Origin: an uncultured Clostridia bacterium
GTDB lineage: Bacteria; Bacillota; Clostridia; Oscillospirales; Acutalibacteraceae
Direction of reading: 5' to 3'
Assembly: GCA_937916395.1 (NCBI GenBank)
Contig: CALFTN010000050.1
Location: 1-32,207 of the forward strand
Length of the DNA stretch: 32,207 nt
Part shown: positions 14,952-23,145 of the stretch, in pieces
Position numbering within the stretch: the stretch's first letter is position 1
How the letters are laid out: each line of letters starts with the position of its first letter
Notes under the pieces: model-generated
What the model was told of the DNA's origin: nothing
Seen by the model: the letters and a program-made list of their open reading frames with translations, nothing else
Database searches by the model: none
Position numbers and translations under genes: made by a program

Positions 14952-16323
14952 AAGAGCGTTTGTTGTTTTTCTCCTTGTAGCATTTTTTAGTGCAGGGCTT
15001 GTTTATCTAGCGGTGAATTTAGGCAGAAATGCAGAAAAATGGGCAACATTAAGAGCTAACACACATCTGGTTAATGATGGTAGCTTTATTGGTGCAGGTA
15101 ATATTCTGGATAGAAATGGTGTAGTACTTGCTGAAACTGTGAAAGGCGAACGTGTTTATAATAATTCTGAGAGAATAAGGCGCTCAGTTCTTCACATTGT
15201 AGGTGATAGTGAAGGCTTTATAGCATCTGGTGTTCAGACAGCTTATAAAAAAGAACTCATTGGCTACAATCTTGTTACGGGTATTTATTCTCTGAAAAAA
15301 TATGAACGTGGGAATGATGTTACTTTAACAATAGATTCATCAGTTTCAGCTGTGGCGCTTGATGCACTTGGTAGCAGAAAAGGTGTTGTGGCGCTTTATA
15401 ATTACGAAACTGGTGAGATGCTATGTTCTGTTTCAAGTCCTAATTTTGATATAAGAAACAAGCCGTCTTCTGAGGATATAGAGAAAAATGAAAATGGTAA
15501 ATATGATGGACTTTATCTTAACAGATTATTAGATGGACTTTATACTCCGGGGTCTGTTTTCAAAATAATTACTGCTACATGCGTTTTGGAAAATGTAAAT
15601 GACATTTCTTCGTGGGAATATGAGTGTGAAGGTGAAATGTTTATAAATGGCGTAAGAGTCAGTTGTCCTAAAGAACACGGTAAGCTTAATCTTCAGAACG
15701 CACTTGTATACTCTTGCAATTGTGCGTTTGCAGAGCTTTCGAAAAAAATTACGCCGGCACAGTTAGAACAGACTGCACAACAATTTGGTTTCGGCAGAAA
15801 ATTTAGTTTTGGTAATAGTTTTACGGCTGCGAGTATTTTGAATATTAAGAATGCTAGCGCATCTGATTTGGCGTGGTGTTCGGTTGGTCAGTATACAACT
15901 CTCAGCAATCCGTATCACATGCTTACAATTGCTGGTGCTATAGCCAATAACGGAACAGCAAAATTGCCCTTCGTTGTTAAAACTATTTCTTCTCCGTCTG
16001 GTAGAAAAATAAGTGAAACTGAGGCAGAAGAAACAGTTTACATTACACCTGAAACAGCAAAAGAACTCAAAAAGATGATGAGGAAAACTGTCAGCGATAA
16101 TTATGGCGACTGGAATTTCGGTAAGGTAAAAATGTGTGGTAAAACAGGTACTGCAGAGGTTTCTGAAACAGAAAAACCACACTCATGGTTTTTAGGCTTT
16201 TGTGAAGACAAAAAAACTCCGTTTGCAGTAGTTGTAGTTGTCGAAAATGGTGGCTGGGGCTCTGCTACGGCGTTGCCAATTGCTTCAAAGGTTCTAAATG
16301 AAGCAGTGAAAATAACTTCATAA
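14935..16323 (+). CDS. Class B penicillin-binding protein (transpeptidase)
   Basis: 462 residues: one N-terminal membrane helix (about 7-28), a short linker or dimerisation region with GNILDRNGVVLAET, and a transpeptidase domain. Active-site motifs are complete: S207-x-x-K210 in YTPGSVFKI, S260-C-N262 and K402-T-G404 in CGKTGTAEV. It cross-links peptide stems outside the membrane and is the partner of the SEDS protein just upstream; the 17-base overlap and the GGAG inside the upstream gene indicate translational coupling. It is smaller than FtsI or PBP2 of E. coli and resembles the compact PbpA type found beside RodA and FHA genes in Actinobacteria. Confidence 0.92.
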   Translation: MKSTTKRAFVVFLLVAFFSAGLVYLAVNLGRNAEKWATLRANTHLVNDGSFIGAGNILDRNGVVLAETVKGERVYNNSERIRRSVLHIVGDSEGFIASGVQTAYKKELIGYNLVTGIYSLKKYERGNDVTLTIDSSVSAVALDALGSRKGVVALYNYETGEMLCSVSSPNFDIRNKPSSEDIEKNENGKYDGLYLNRLLDGLYTPGSVFKIITATCVLENVNDISSWEYECEGEMFINGVRVSCPKEHGKLNLQNALVYSCNCAFAELSKKITPAQLEQTAQQFGFGRKFSFGNSFTAASILNIKNASASDLAWCSVGQYTTLSNPYHMLTIAGAIANNGTAKLPFVVKTISSPSGRKISETEAEETVYITPETAKELKKMMRKTVSDNYGDWNFGKVKMCGKTGTAEVSETEKPHSWFLGFCEDKKTPFAVVVVVENGGWGSATALPIASKVLNEAVKITS

Positions 16324-16324
16324 T

Positions 16325-16352
16325 TATTTACTAATTGTAAATTATTTTTTTA
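16325..16352 (+). terminator. Weak AT-rich terminator after the PBP gene
   Basis: ATTTAC and GTAAAT pair with a short loop, followed closely by seven T residues. The stem is only 6 AT-rich base pairs, so termination may be partial. Confidence 0.35.
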
Positions 16353-16365
16353 TTCTAAAAATTAA

Positions 16366-16394
16366 TTGACTAAAGTTGTTATTTATTGTAGAAT
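16366..16394 (+). promoter_or_regulatory. Promoter of the ABC transporter operon
   Basis: TTGACT (16366-16371), a 17-base spacer and TAGAAT (16389-16394). Between it and the gene lies an inverted repeat CAATAT-N10-ATATTG (16423-16444), a candidate operator. A second, weaker match TTGTGC-N16-TATAAT lies at 16404-16431. Confidence 0.7.
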
Positions 16395-16458
16395 GTAGGA
16401 TAATTGTGCTTTAAGTTTTAAGCAATATAATATAAATGATATTGAAAGGCTGAATTTA

Positions 16459-17160
16459 ATGAGCTTTATAGAATTTGACTCGGTTTATAAAACCTATAAA
16501 ATGGGCGAGGTTACAATCAATGCTGCAGACGGAGTTACTTTTAATATAGAACAAGGTGAGTTCTGTATTATTTTAGGTGCTTCTGGTGCTGGTAAAACTA
16601 CCATTCTTAATATTTTAGGTGGTATGGATAACTGCGATGACGGTAAAGTTCGTGTCGGCGGTGATTTAATAAATGAATATGACAATAAAAGCCTTATAGA
16701 ATACAGACGCTTTGATGTTGGCTTTGTGTTTCAGTTTTATAATCTTGTGCCTAACCTTACAGCACTTGAAAATGTTGAGCTTGCAACACAGATTGGTGAA
16801 AAAGCGCTTAATCCTGTAAAGGTTCTTGAGAGAGTGGGCTTGGGTGAAAGACTTGATAACTTCCCGGCACAGCTTTCTGGTGGTGAACAGCAACGTGTTT
16901 CTATTGCGAGAGCACTTGCTAAAAACCCTAAAATACTTCTTTGCGACGAACCTACAGGTGCTCTTGACTATAACACCGGTAAGCAGATATTAAAGCTTTT
17001 GCAGGATACAAGCAGAGAATCGGGTATGACAATTGTTGTTATTACTCACAATGCGGCGTTAGCACCAATGGCAGACAGAATTATTACTGTTAAAAGTGGT
17101 CGTGTTGTTAAAAATGAAGTAAACGAAAATCCTGTTTCTGTTGAAGAAATAGATTGGTAA
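16459..17160 (+). CDS. ABC transporter ATP-binding protein (MacB/LolD type)
   Basis: 233 residues with all nucleotide-binding motifs: Walker A GASGAGKTTILN (near 38), Q-loop in VFQFYNLVPNLTALENVELA, signature LSGGEQQRVSIARAL (near 138), Walker B ILLCDEPTGALD and the switch H in VVITHNA. The spacing and the LVPNLTALENVELA block match the MacB/LolD group, which works with FtsX-type permeases in export or mechanotransmission rather than import. It is followed 39 bases later by its permease. GAAAGG lies 10 bases before the ATG. Confidence 0.94.
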   Translation: MSFIEFDSVYKTYKMGEVTINAADGVTFNIEQGEFCIILGASGAGKTTILNILGGMDNCDDGKVRVGGDLINEYDNKSLIEYRRFDVGFVFQFYNLVPNLTALENVELATQIGEKALNPVKVLERVGLGERLDNFPAQLSGGEQQRVSIARALAKNPKILLCDEPTGALDYNTGKQILKLLQDTSRESGMTIVVITHNAALAPMADRIITVKSGRVVKNEVNENPVSVEEIDW

Positions 17161-17199
17161 TTTGTTTTTACATTGTAAATTAGAAAGGATTTTTGAGTA

Positions 17200-20100
17200 A
17201 TGACAAGAGCGTATGCGACCGATACGATACGTTCCATTAAAAAGACTATAAGCCGTTTTATTTCAATAGTTGCAATAGTTGCTTTAGGTAGTGGTCTTTT
17301 TGTGGGTCTTAATTCTGTATCGACTGATATGAAGGAGTCCGCGAATACATATTATGAAGAACATAATCTTATGGATTTAAGATTACAGTCTTTCATTGGA
17401 CTTTATGAAGAAGATTTGAATAAAGTACGTCTTATAGAAGGTGTCAAGGCTGTTCAGGGAATGAAATTTGTTGATGGCTTTGTGCAGGTGCCTACTGAAG
17501 ATGGCGAGGATTTTGAAGGTATAGTTGATATCGATGGTTCAGAGCTTACTGTGCGTGTGTTCGGTATGGATATGAATCAGGTTTATGATTTTCAGTTGAA
17601 TGGCGTTGATGATGAATCTTATATCAACAGGCTTAAGCTAGTTGAAGGTAAATATCCTGAAAATGCTAATGAGTGTGTAGTAACCTGTAGTGCTCTTACT
17701 ACGCCAGACCAGTTTAAAATAGGCGAAAAAATCAAAGTTGTTGGCGATGATGAGGAGATTTCTTATTACTTAAGGGCTAACGAATTTGAAATTGTTGGTA
17801 TTGTGCTTTCGCCTTACTGGGTTTCATTTGAACGTGGTGCCTCGACAGCGGGTAGTGGTAAATTAGGTGATTTCATTTATGTTTCAAATGAGGTTTTTCA
17901 ACCTAGGATTGACTACTACAGCGAAGCATATATAACACTTAATGATACAGAGGATTTAATTGCATATACAGATGAGTATGATGAATATGTAGAAGAAATG
18001 CAGAACACAATTCTTCTTGCTTCTGATTCAATTGTAAGAGAAAGAGCCGCTTCGCTAGGTGTTGGTCTTCCACAAAAACTTATTAAAGCAAAAAATCAGA
18101 TTGCTAAAGCAGAGGCTGGTATTGACAGTCAGTTAGCGGATGCAAGAAAGCAGATTGAAGACCTCAAGGAACTTGAAATTTCAGGTGAAGAAAAAATTGC
18201 GGCTGCACAAAAAGAGCTTGAAGAAAAATATGCGGCTGCACAAGCACAGCTTGATTCAGGTAGTAGTCAGTATTTAGCTGCTGTTAATGAATATAACTCA
18301 AAAATTACTCTTGTTGCAGATAGACGTGCTGAGCATACCGCAAAAACAACAGAGTATAACAATAATAAAGCAAAAGCTGATAGTGCAAAAGACCAGCTTG
18401 ATACAGCTAACTCAGAGCTTTTGGCTGCCAAACTTAAAATAGAAACCACAGAAGCGTTGATAGGTAGTACTCAGTCAACACTTGATTCTATTAAAAATAA
18501 TCAGAATGTTTCTCAGGAAGACCTTGATTTGGATAAAATGGCAGAGCGTCTTGAAGAAACTAATCCAGAACTTGCAAAAATTCTTTTTTCTGCATCTAAC
18601 CTTACAGGTCAGGGTATGGCTGCGGACGTTATCGTAGAAACAGAAGCGTTACTCGAGCAATATAACACAGAGCTTGTTGTTGCTGAAGAGACTTATACTA
18701 AGAGCAAGGCAGAATATGATGAGAAATATGCCGAATGGTATGAAGCAGACCAACAACTTAAATCTGCAAAAACTCAGCTTGATAATGCTGATGCTCAGTT
18801 GAAATTAGCTGAAACACAGTTATCTCAATTTAAAGACCAGATACAGTCAAGTGGTTTTGACCTTCAATTTGGTTCTTTGAAGGCTCAGACTGAGTATAAC
18901 AATGCACAGACACAGTTGACTCAGCAAACAATGTTGCTTCAGAATATTCAGGAAACTCTTAAAAATGCCCAGAAAAAATTAGAGAAGGCTGAAGAAGAGG
19001 CAAACGCTAAATTGGGTATTGTTAAAACAGAATACAGCAAGGGTATTGCTTTACTTGAAACCATTAACAATGGTGCTTCGTGGTCAGTTTATGACCGTGA
19101 TGATTCGCCAGGTTACACAGGCTATGGTGATGCAGCGGAAAATATGCAGAAATTGGCATATATTTTCCCAACCTTCTTCTTTATTGTATCAACACTTGTT
19201 TGTCTTACAACTATGACAAGATTGGTTGAAGAGCAAAGAACTCAGCTTGGTACAATGAAGGCTTTGGGTTACGAAGATAAAACTATAATAAGCAAATATC
19301 TCGTTTACGCTTTTTCAGCAAGTACTATTGGTAGCATAATCGGTATTTCAGCAGGCTTCTCAGGTCTTCCACATGCGATTTTTGCAGCGTGGAGTATTAT
19401 GTATGAGATACCAAAGCTTACAGTACAGCTTCTTCCTGGTTACATTATTTTAGGCCTTATAATTTCAGTAGGTTTAACTACCTTTGCAGCATATCTTTCT
19501 TGTCATAAAGAGCTTAAAACACCAGCGTCTATCCTTATGCGTCCAAAGCCACCTAAAGATGGTAAACGTGTTTACCTTGAAAACTTTACAGGTCTTTGGT
19601 CTAAGCTTAACTTTACTTCAAAGGTTACAGTAAGAAACCTTTTCAGAAACAAAAAGCGTTTTGCGGTTACTGTTATAGGTATTGCTGGTTGTACTGCGCT
19701 TATGCTTTCTGCTTTTGGTCTTCAGAATGCTATTGGTACAGTTATTACTAACCAATATGGTGAAGATGGTGTGGCTCAGTATGATTTACAGGTTGTTTTA
19801 AAGGATGGTAAGGAGGATTACACTCCTAACAGTGAAACTGTAAAGAGTATTACAAGTCTTCAGGGAATAGAATCATCAATGCTTGGTTACTTAAAGGTTT
19901 GTGAAGGTTATTCTGACAGAACCGATAAGGTTATGGAGGTTGACGTTTTAGTTCCACAGTCCCCCGAAATGCTCAAAACCTTTATAAATATGAAGGATGG
20001 TAATAAAGACGTTGCATTTACAGATGATGGTGCTGTAATTACAAGAAAGTTTGCAAATAAAACAAAAACCGAAATAGGTGATACAATCAAGCTTTCGTGG

Positions 20101-20772
20101 ACAGAGGGTGCTAAGAAGGTTGAGTATGAGGTGAATGTTACAGGTATTTCAGATAACTATACATTCCATTATGTATATGTTACTCCTGCAACATATTACA
20201 GAATGACTAATACTGTGCCTGATTATAACTATCTTTTCTGTTCTATAAAAGATGATTTTACAGCAGAAAATAAGGCTGCACTCGAAAAGCAGATTGGTGA
20301 AATAAATGGCGTTAATGGTACTGTTTACACAACCGTTGTTATTGATAATTTCAACAATATAATTGACGTTCTTACAATTGTTACACTCATTCTTATTTTT
20401 GCAGCTATAACTCTTGCATTTGTTGTTCTTTATAACCTTAATAATATCAATATAAATGAACGTATTAAAGAGCTTGCAACACTCAAGGTTTTAGGCTTCT
20501 ATGATGATGAAGTATCAGCCTATATTTATCGTGAAAATGTTATTTTAACATTCTTTGGTATAATAATTGGTCTTGTTGCTGGTATATTCCTCAACTTTGC
20601 TGTTGTAGGTGTTGTAGATATTGATACTGTTACATTCAGTACCGACCTTAAATGGTGGAGCTTCGTACTTGCGGCTTTCTGCACAGTATTGTTTGCTGTA
20701 ATAGTAAATGTTATGATGCATAAAAAACTTAAGAAAATCAGTATGGTAGAATCATTAAAGTCAGTAGAATAA
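17200..20772 (+). CDS. Large FtsX-like ABC permease with extracellular coiled coil
   Basis: 1190 residues. Membrane helix at about 18-40, then an extracellular domain to about 290, a long Ala/Gln/Lys/Glu-rich coiled coil (about 294-640, many heptad-like blocks such as KAEAGIDSQLADARKQIEDL), an FtsX core with helices at about 650-672, 700-725 and 748-768, a second half starting with RNKKRFAVTVIGIAGCTALM near 814, another extracellular domain, and final helices at about 1053-1080, 1108-1135 and 1148-1170. LGTMKALGY and LATLKVLGF mark the two FtsX halves. Such permeases move large substrates or transmit ATP hydrolysis across the membrane. The substrate is unknown. It forms a pair with the upstream ATPase. 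A TetR-family gene lies convergent downstream. Confidence 0.9.
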   Translation: MTRAYATDTIRSIKKTISRFISIVAIVALGSGLFVGLNSVSTDMKESANTYYEEHNLMDLRLQSFIGLYEEDLNKVRLIEGVKAVQGMKFVDGFVQVPTEDGEDFEGIVDIDGSELTVRVFGMDMNQVYDFQLNGVDDESYINRLKLVEGKYPENANECVVTCSALTTPDQFKIGEKIKVVGDDEEISYYLRANEFEIVGIVLSPYWVSFERGASTAGSGKLGDFIYVSNEVFQPRIDYYSEAYITLNDTEDLIAYTDEYDEYVEEMQNTILLASDSIVRERAASLGVGLPQKLIKAKNQIAKAEAGIDSQLADARKQIEDLKELEISGEEKIAAAQKELEEKYAAAQAQLDSGSSQYLAAVNEYNSKITLVADRRAEHTAKTTEYNNNKAKADSAKDQLDTANSELLAAKLKIETTEALIGSTQSTLDSIKNNQNVSQEDLDLDKMAERLEETNPELAKILFSASNLTGQGMAADVIVETEALLEQYNTELVVAEETYTKSKAEYDEKYAEWYEADQQLKSAKTQLDNADAQLKLAETQLSQFKDQIQSSGFDLQFGSLKAQTEYNNAQTQLTQQTMLLQNIQETLKNAQKKLEKAEEEANAKLGIVKTEYSKGIALLETINNGASWSVYDRDDSPGYTGYGDAAENMQKLAYIFPTFFFIVSTLVCLTTMTRLVEEQRTQLGTMKALGYEDKTIISKYLVYAFSASTIGSIIGISAGFSGLPHAIFAAWSIMYEIPKLTVQLLPGYIILGLIISVGLTTFAAYLSCHKELKTPASILMRPKPPKDGKRVYLENFTGLWSKLNFTSKVTVRNLFRNKKRFAVTVIGIAGCTALMLSAFGLQNAIGTVITNQYGEDGVAQYDLQVVLKDGKEDYTPNSETVKSITSLQGIESSMLGYLKVCEGYSDRTDKVMEVDVLVPQSPEMLKTFINMKDGNKDVAFTDDGAVITRKFANKTKTEIGDTIKLSWTEGAKKVEYEVNVTGISDNYTFHYVYVTPATYYRMTNTVPDYNYLFCSIKDDFTAENKAALEKQIGEINGVNGTVYTTVVIDNFNNIIDVLTIVTLILIFAAITLAFVVLYNLNNININERIKELATLKVLGFYDDEVSAYIYRENVILTFFGIIIGLVAGIFLNFAVVGVVDIDTVTFSTDLKWWSFVLAAFCTVLFAVIVNVMMHKKLKKISMVESLKSVE

Positions 20773-20775
20773 ATC

Positions 20776-20819
20776 AAAAAGCACTCTGGATTAAAAAATC
20801 CAAAGTGCTTTTTATTTTT
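20776..20819. terminator. Bidirectional terminator between the ABC permease and TetR genes
   Basis: GCACTcTGGATT and ATCCAaAGTGC form a stem with one mismatch; A-runs precede it and T-runs follow, so it can stop transcription from both convergent genes. Confidence 0.85.
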
Positions 20820-20829
20820 AGATTATGAA

Positions 20830-21462
20830 TTATTCTTCATCTTCAACAGAATAGGAATCAAATTTTGATTTAGCATAAAGTGAACCGCTTATATACATAT
20901 TAGCGATGAATTCAGACATAACATCTGGTGGAATAACCATTCCGTCGTCCATCCAGTCAACAACTGTTCCGGTTAAAGCATTAAGAGCAAAATTTAACAC
21001 AAATCTTCTTGGGTCATCCTGTGAATAGTTTTCCATAGCGATAGGTACTTTTTTTGCTAGATGCTTTTTGATTTTCTTTAAAACCTTGTTGTTAGTATAT
21101 TCGCGTGTTATAACAAAACGAGCAATAGATGGATTAGCTTTGCAGAAGATAAGGATGTTTTCAATGTATTTTGCAAATGCTTCTGTTGAATTGATGTGTT
21201 CTTCTGTACCAATGAGAACATCTTCAAAAAGTTCGTAAGCTTCATCCTGAATCTGGTCTAACATATCCATAATGTCAGTGTAGTAAAAATAGAAGGTTGC
21301 ACGGTTTATATCAGCAATTTCTGTTAATTCAGTAACAGTAATTTCATTTATTGATTTAGTTTGTAAAAGAGAAAACAACGAATCTCTTAAAAGCTTTTTG
21401 GTACGTTTAACACGGCGATCGTTGGTGTTAACCTTTGATAAACGTTCTTCAATATTCGACAT
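20830..21462 (-). CDS. TetR/AcrR-family transcriptional regulator
   Basis: 210 residues. The N-terminal helix-turn-helix region (about 18-65) shows RTKKLLRDSLFSLL and ITVTELTEIADINRATFYFYY, the TetR recognition helix ending. The C-terminal ligand and dimer domain (about 75-200) resembles the TetR_C_7 type seen in Firmicutes. GGAGAG precedes the ATG. Its promoter (21491-21519) contains the palindrome ACAAATTTGT. It lies tail to tail with the ABC transporter, which it may control, but the divergent GlpA-like operon is also close. Confidence 0.9.
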   Translation of the reverse strand: MSNIEERLSKVNTNDRRVKRTKKLLRDSLFSLLQTKSINEITVTELTEIADINRATFYFYYTDIMDMLDQIQDEAYELFEDVLIGTEEHINSTEAFAKYIENILIFCKANPSIARFVITREYTNNKVLKKIKKHLAKKVPIAMENYSQDDPRRFVLNFALNALTGTVVDWMDDGMVIPPDVMSEFIANMYISGSLYAKSKFDSYSVEDEE

Positions 21463-21490
21463 ATTACTCTCTCCAAGTTAGTTTTTAAAC

Positions 21491-21519
21491 ATTATAGCAC
21501 AAATTTGTTGGATATTCAA
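21491..21519 (-). promoter_or_regulatory. Promoter of the TetR-family gene with internal palindrome
   Basis: On the minus strand TTGAAT (21519-21514), a 17-base spacer and TATAAT (21496-21491). The spacer contains the 10-bp palindrome ACAAATTTGT (21499-21508), a possible autoregulatory operator. Confidence 0.75.
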
Positions 21520-21606
21520 GTAAAAAAAGACGTTTTGTCAAAATTCTTAAAAATTCTTAAGAAGAAAATCGGTAAGCGAAATACATATATTGGTTTCAAT
21601 AACTAC

Positions 21607-21635
21607 TTGATTTTTACATATATAATTGATATAAT
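21607..21635 (+). promoter_or_regulatory. Promoter of the GlpA-like oxidoreductase operon
   Basis: TTGATT (21607-21612), a 17-base spacer and TATAAT (21630-21635). The predicted start near 21642 rules out a GTG at 21642 as the translation start and gives a leader of about 57 bases. Confidence 0.8.
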
Positions 21636-21654
21636 GTATTAGTGAAAATATTGT

Positions 21655-21673
21655 CGCTTCAACAGCTGAAGCG
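21655..21673 (+). other. Leader hairpin or operator of the GlpA-like operon
   Basis: CGCTTCA and TGAAGCG are perfect 7-bp complements around ACAGC, placed about 13-31 bases into the mRNA and shortly before the AAGGAG of the first gene. There is no T-run, so it is not a terminator. Confidence 0.5.
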
Positions 21674-21698
21674 TGTTAATTTTGAAGGAGTTGTAAAG

Positions 21699-23132
21699 AT
21701 GAAGTACGATGTAGTTGTTATCGGTGCTGGTGTTGTAGGTTCACTTATAACAAGAGAGCTTTCAAAATACAATATGAAAGTTGCAGTGTTAGAGAGAGCA
21801 AATGACTGTGCAATGGGTGCAACAAAAGCAAACAGTGCTATTGTTCATGCTGGTTTCGATGCAAAACCGGGTTCATTAAAAGCAAAACTTAATGTTCGTG
21901 GCGTTGAACTTATGAAAGTAGCCTGTGAGGAGCTTAACGTGCCACTTAAGAATATAGGCGCATTTGTTGTGGCTTTTTCAGAGGCAGAAATTCCACACCT
22001 TGAAGAATTACTTGAGCGTGGTAAAGAAAATGGTGTTCCTGAACTCCAGATTATTTATAGAGATGAGCTTGTAAAAAGAGAACCAAACATCGGCGAAAAG
22101 GCAGTTGCGGCACTCTGGGCACCAACATCTTCAATAGTTTGTCCTTATGAATTAACTATTGCAGGTCTTGAAAATGCTGTTACCAATGGTGCTGAATTTT
22201 TAAGAAATTGTGAAGTTAAGTCAATATCGCAGAATGACAATAGCTTCATTCTTGATACTACACTCGGCGATATTGAAGCAGAATATGTAATAAACGCTGC
22301 TGGTGTTCATTCTGGTAAGGTTGCAGAAATGATTGGCGACACTTCAATTAAAATTGTGCCACGCCGTGGTGACTATTATCTTCTTGATAAATCTCAAGGC
22401 GCTCTTGCTTTTAGTACAATCTTCCAATGTCCTACAAAAATGGGTAAGGGTGTTCTTGTTTCTCCTACAGTTGATGGCAACTTGATTGTTGGACCATCTG
22501 CTATAGAACATGACGATGGTGATAATGTTGAAACAACAGCAGAAGGATTGGATTCAGTTTACACATCTGCTACTAAGAGTATTCCTGCTGTTTCATTAAG
22601 AAATGCAATTACTTCATTCAGCGGTAATCGTGCACACTGCACAGCTGATGATTTTATTATCGGTTCATCTGAGAAAAACAAGAAATTTATAAATGTTGCT
22701 GGTATCGAGTCACCAGGTCTTTCTTCTGCACCAGCTATTGCAGAAATGGTAAGTGAGCTTTTAGTTTCACTTATGGGTAATGTAGAAAAGAAAAACTGCT
22801 TTAACCCTTTGAGACCGGCACCGGTTCGTTTCAGAGAAATGACAAGTACTCAGCGTGCAAAGCTTGTTGAGAAAAATAAAGCTTATGGCAGAATAATTTG
22901 TCGTTGCGAAACAATCACTGAAGGTGAAATTATTGACGCTATTCACGCTCCTGCTGGTGCAAGAGATGTTGACGGTGTTAAGAGAAGAACAAGAGCTGGT
23001 ATGGGCAGATGTCAGGGTGGCTTCTGTGGTAGCAAGGTTGTTGAAATTTTAGCAAGAGAATTAAATGTTCCTGTTAACACAATAACCAAGTTCGGCGGTA
23101 ATTCAAATATTATGTACGAAAAGACAAAGTAA
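21699..23132 (+). CDS. glpA: GlpA-like FAD-dependent glycerol-3-phosphate dehydrogenase
   Basis: 477 residues. An N-terminal FAD-binding fold, VVVIGAGVVGSLITRELSKY, opens a DAO-type oxidase domain (about 1-370), and a C-terminal BFD-like domain (about 395-460) carries C-x-C (IICRCETITEGE) and C-x4-C (GRCQGGFCG), four cysteines for a [2Fe-2S] cluster. This layout fits anaerobic glycerol-3-phosphate dehydrogenase subunit A of Clostridia, which makes dihydroxyacetone phosphate; related 2-hydroxyacid oxidases (LhgO type) look similar. The ATG at 21699 has AAGGAG 8 bases upstream. It forms an operon with the next two genes: its stop codon overlaps their AGGAGG region and the gap is 13 bases. No glycerol kinase or facilitator is nearby, so the substrate is an inference. 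Confidence 0.82.
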   Translation: MKYDVVVIGAGVVGSLITRELSKYNMKVAVLERANDCAMGATKANSAIVHAGFDAKPGSLKAKLNVRGVELMKVACEELNVPLKNIGAFVVAFSEAEIPHLEELLERGKENGVPELQIIYRDELVKREPNIGEKAVAALWAPTSSIVCPYELTIAGLENAVTNGAEFLRNCEVKSISQNDNSFILDTTLGDIEAEYVINAAGVHSGKVAEMIGDTSIKIVPRRGDYYLLDKSQGALAFSTIFQCPTKMGKGVLVSPTVDGNLIVGPSAIEHDDGDNVETTAEGLDSVYTSATKSIPAVSLRNAITSFSGNRAHCTADDFIIGSSEKNKKFINVAGIESPGLSSAPAIAEMVSELLVSLMGNVEKKNCFNPLRPAPVRFREMTSTQRAKLVEKNKAYGRIICRCETITEGEIIDAIHAPAGARDVDGVKRRTRAGMGRCQGGFCGSKVVEILARELNVPVNTITKFGGNSNIMYEKTK

Positions 23133-23145
23133 GGAGGCAGGAATT

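Noticed and set aside
21655..21673. GlpP-type antiterminator leader
   Set aside because: No T-run follows the stem and no alternative pairing was seen, so there is no terminator to relieve.
21642..21698. GTG start for the GlpA-like gene
   Set aside because: It falls on the predicted transcription start and lacks a ribosome binding site; ATG 21699 has AAGGAG and begins the FAD fold.
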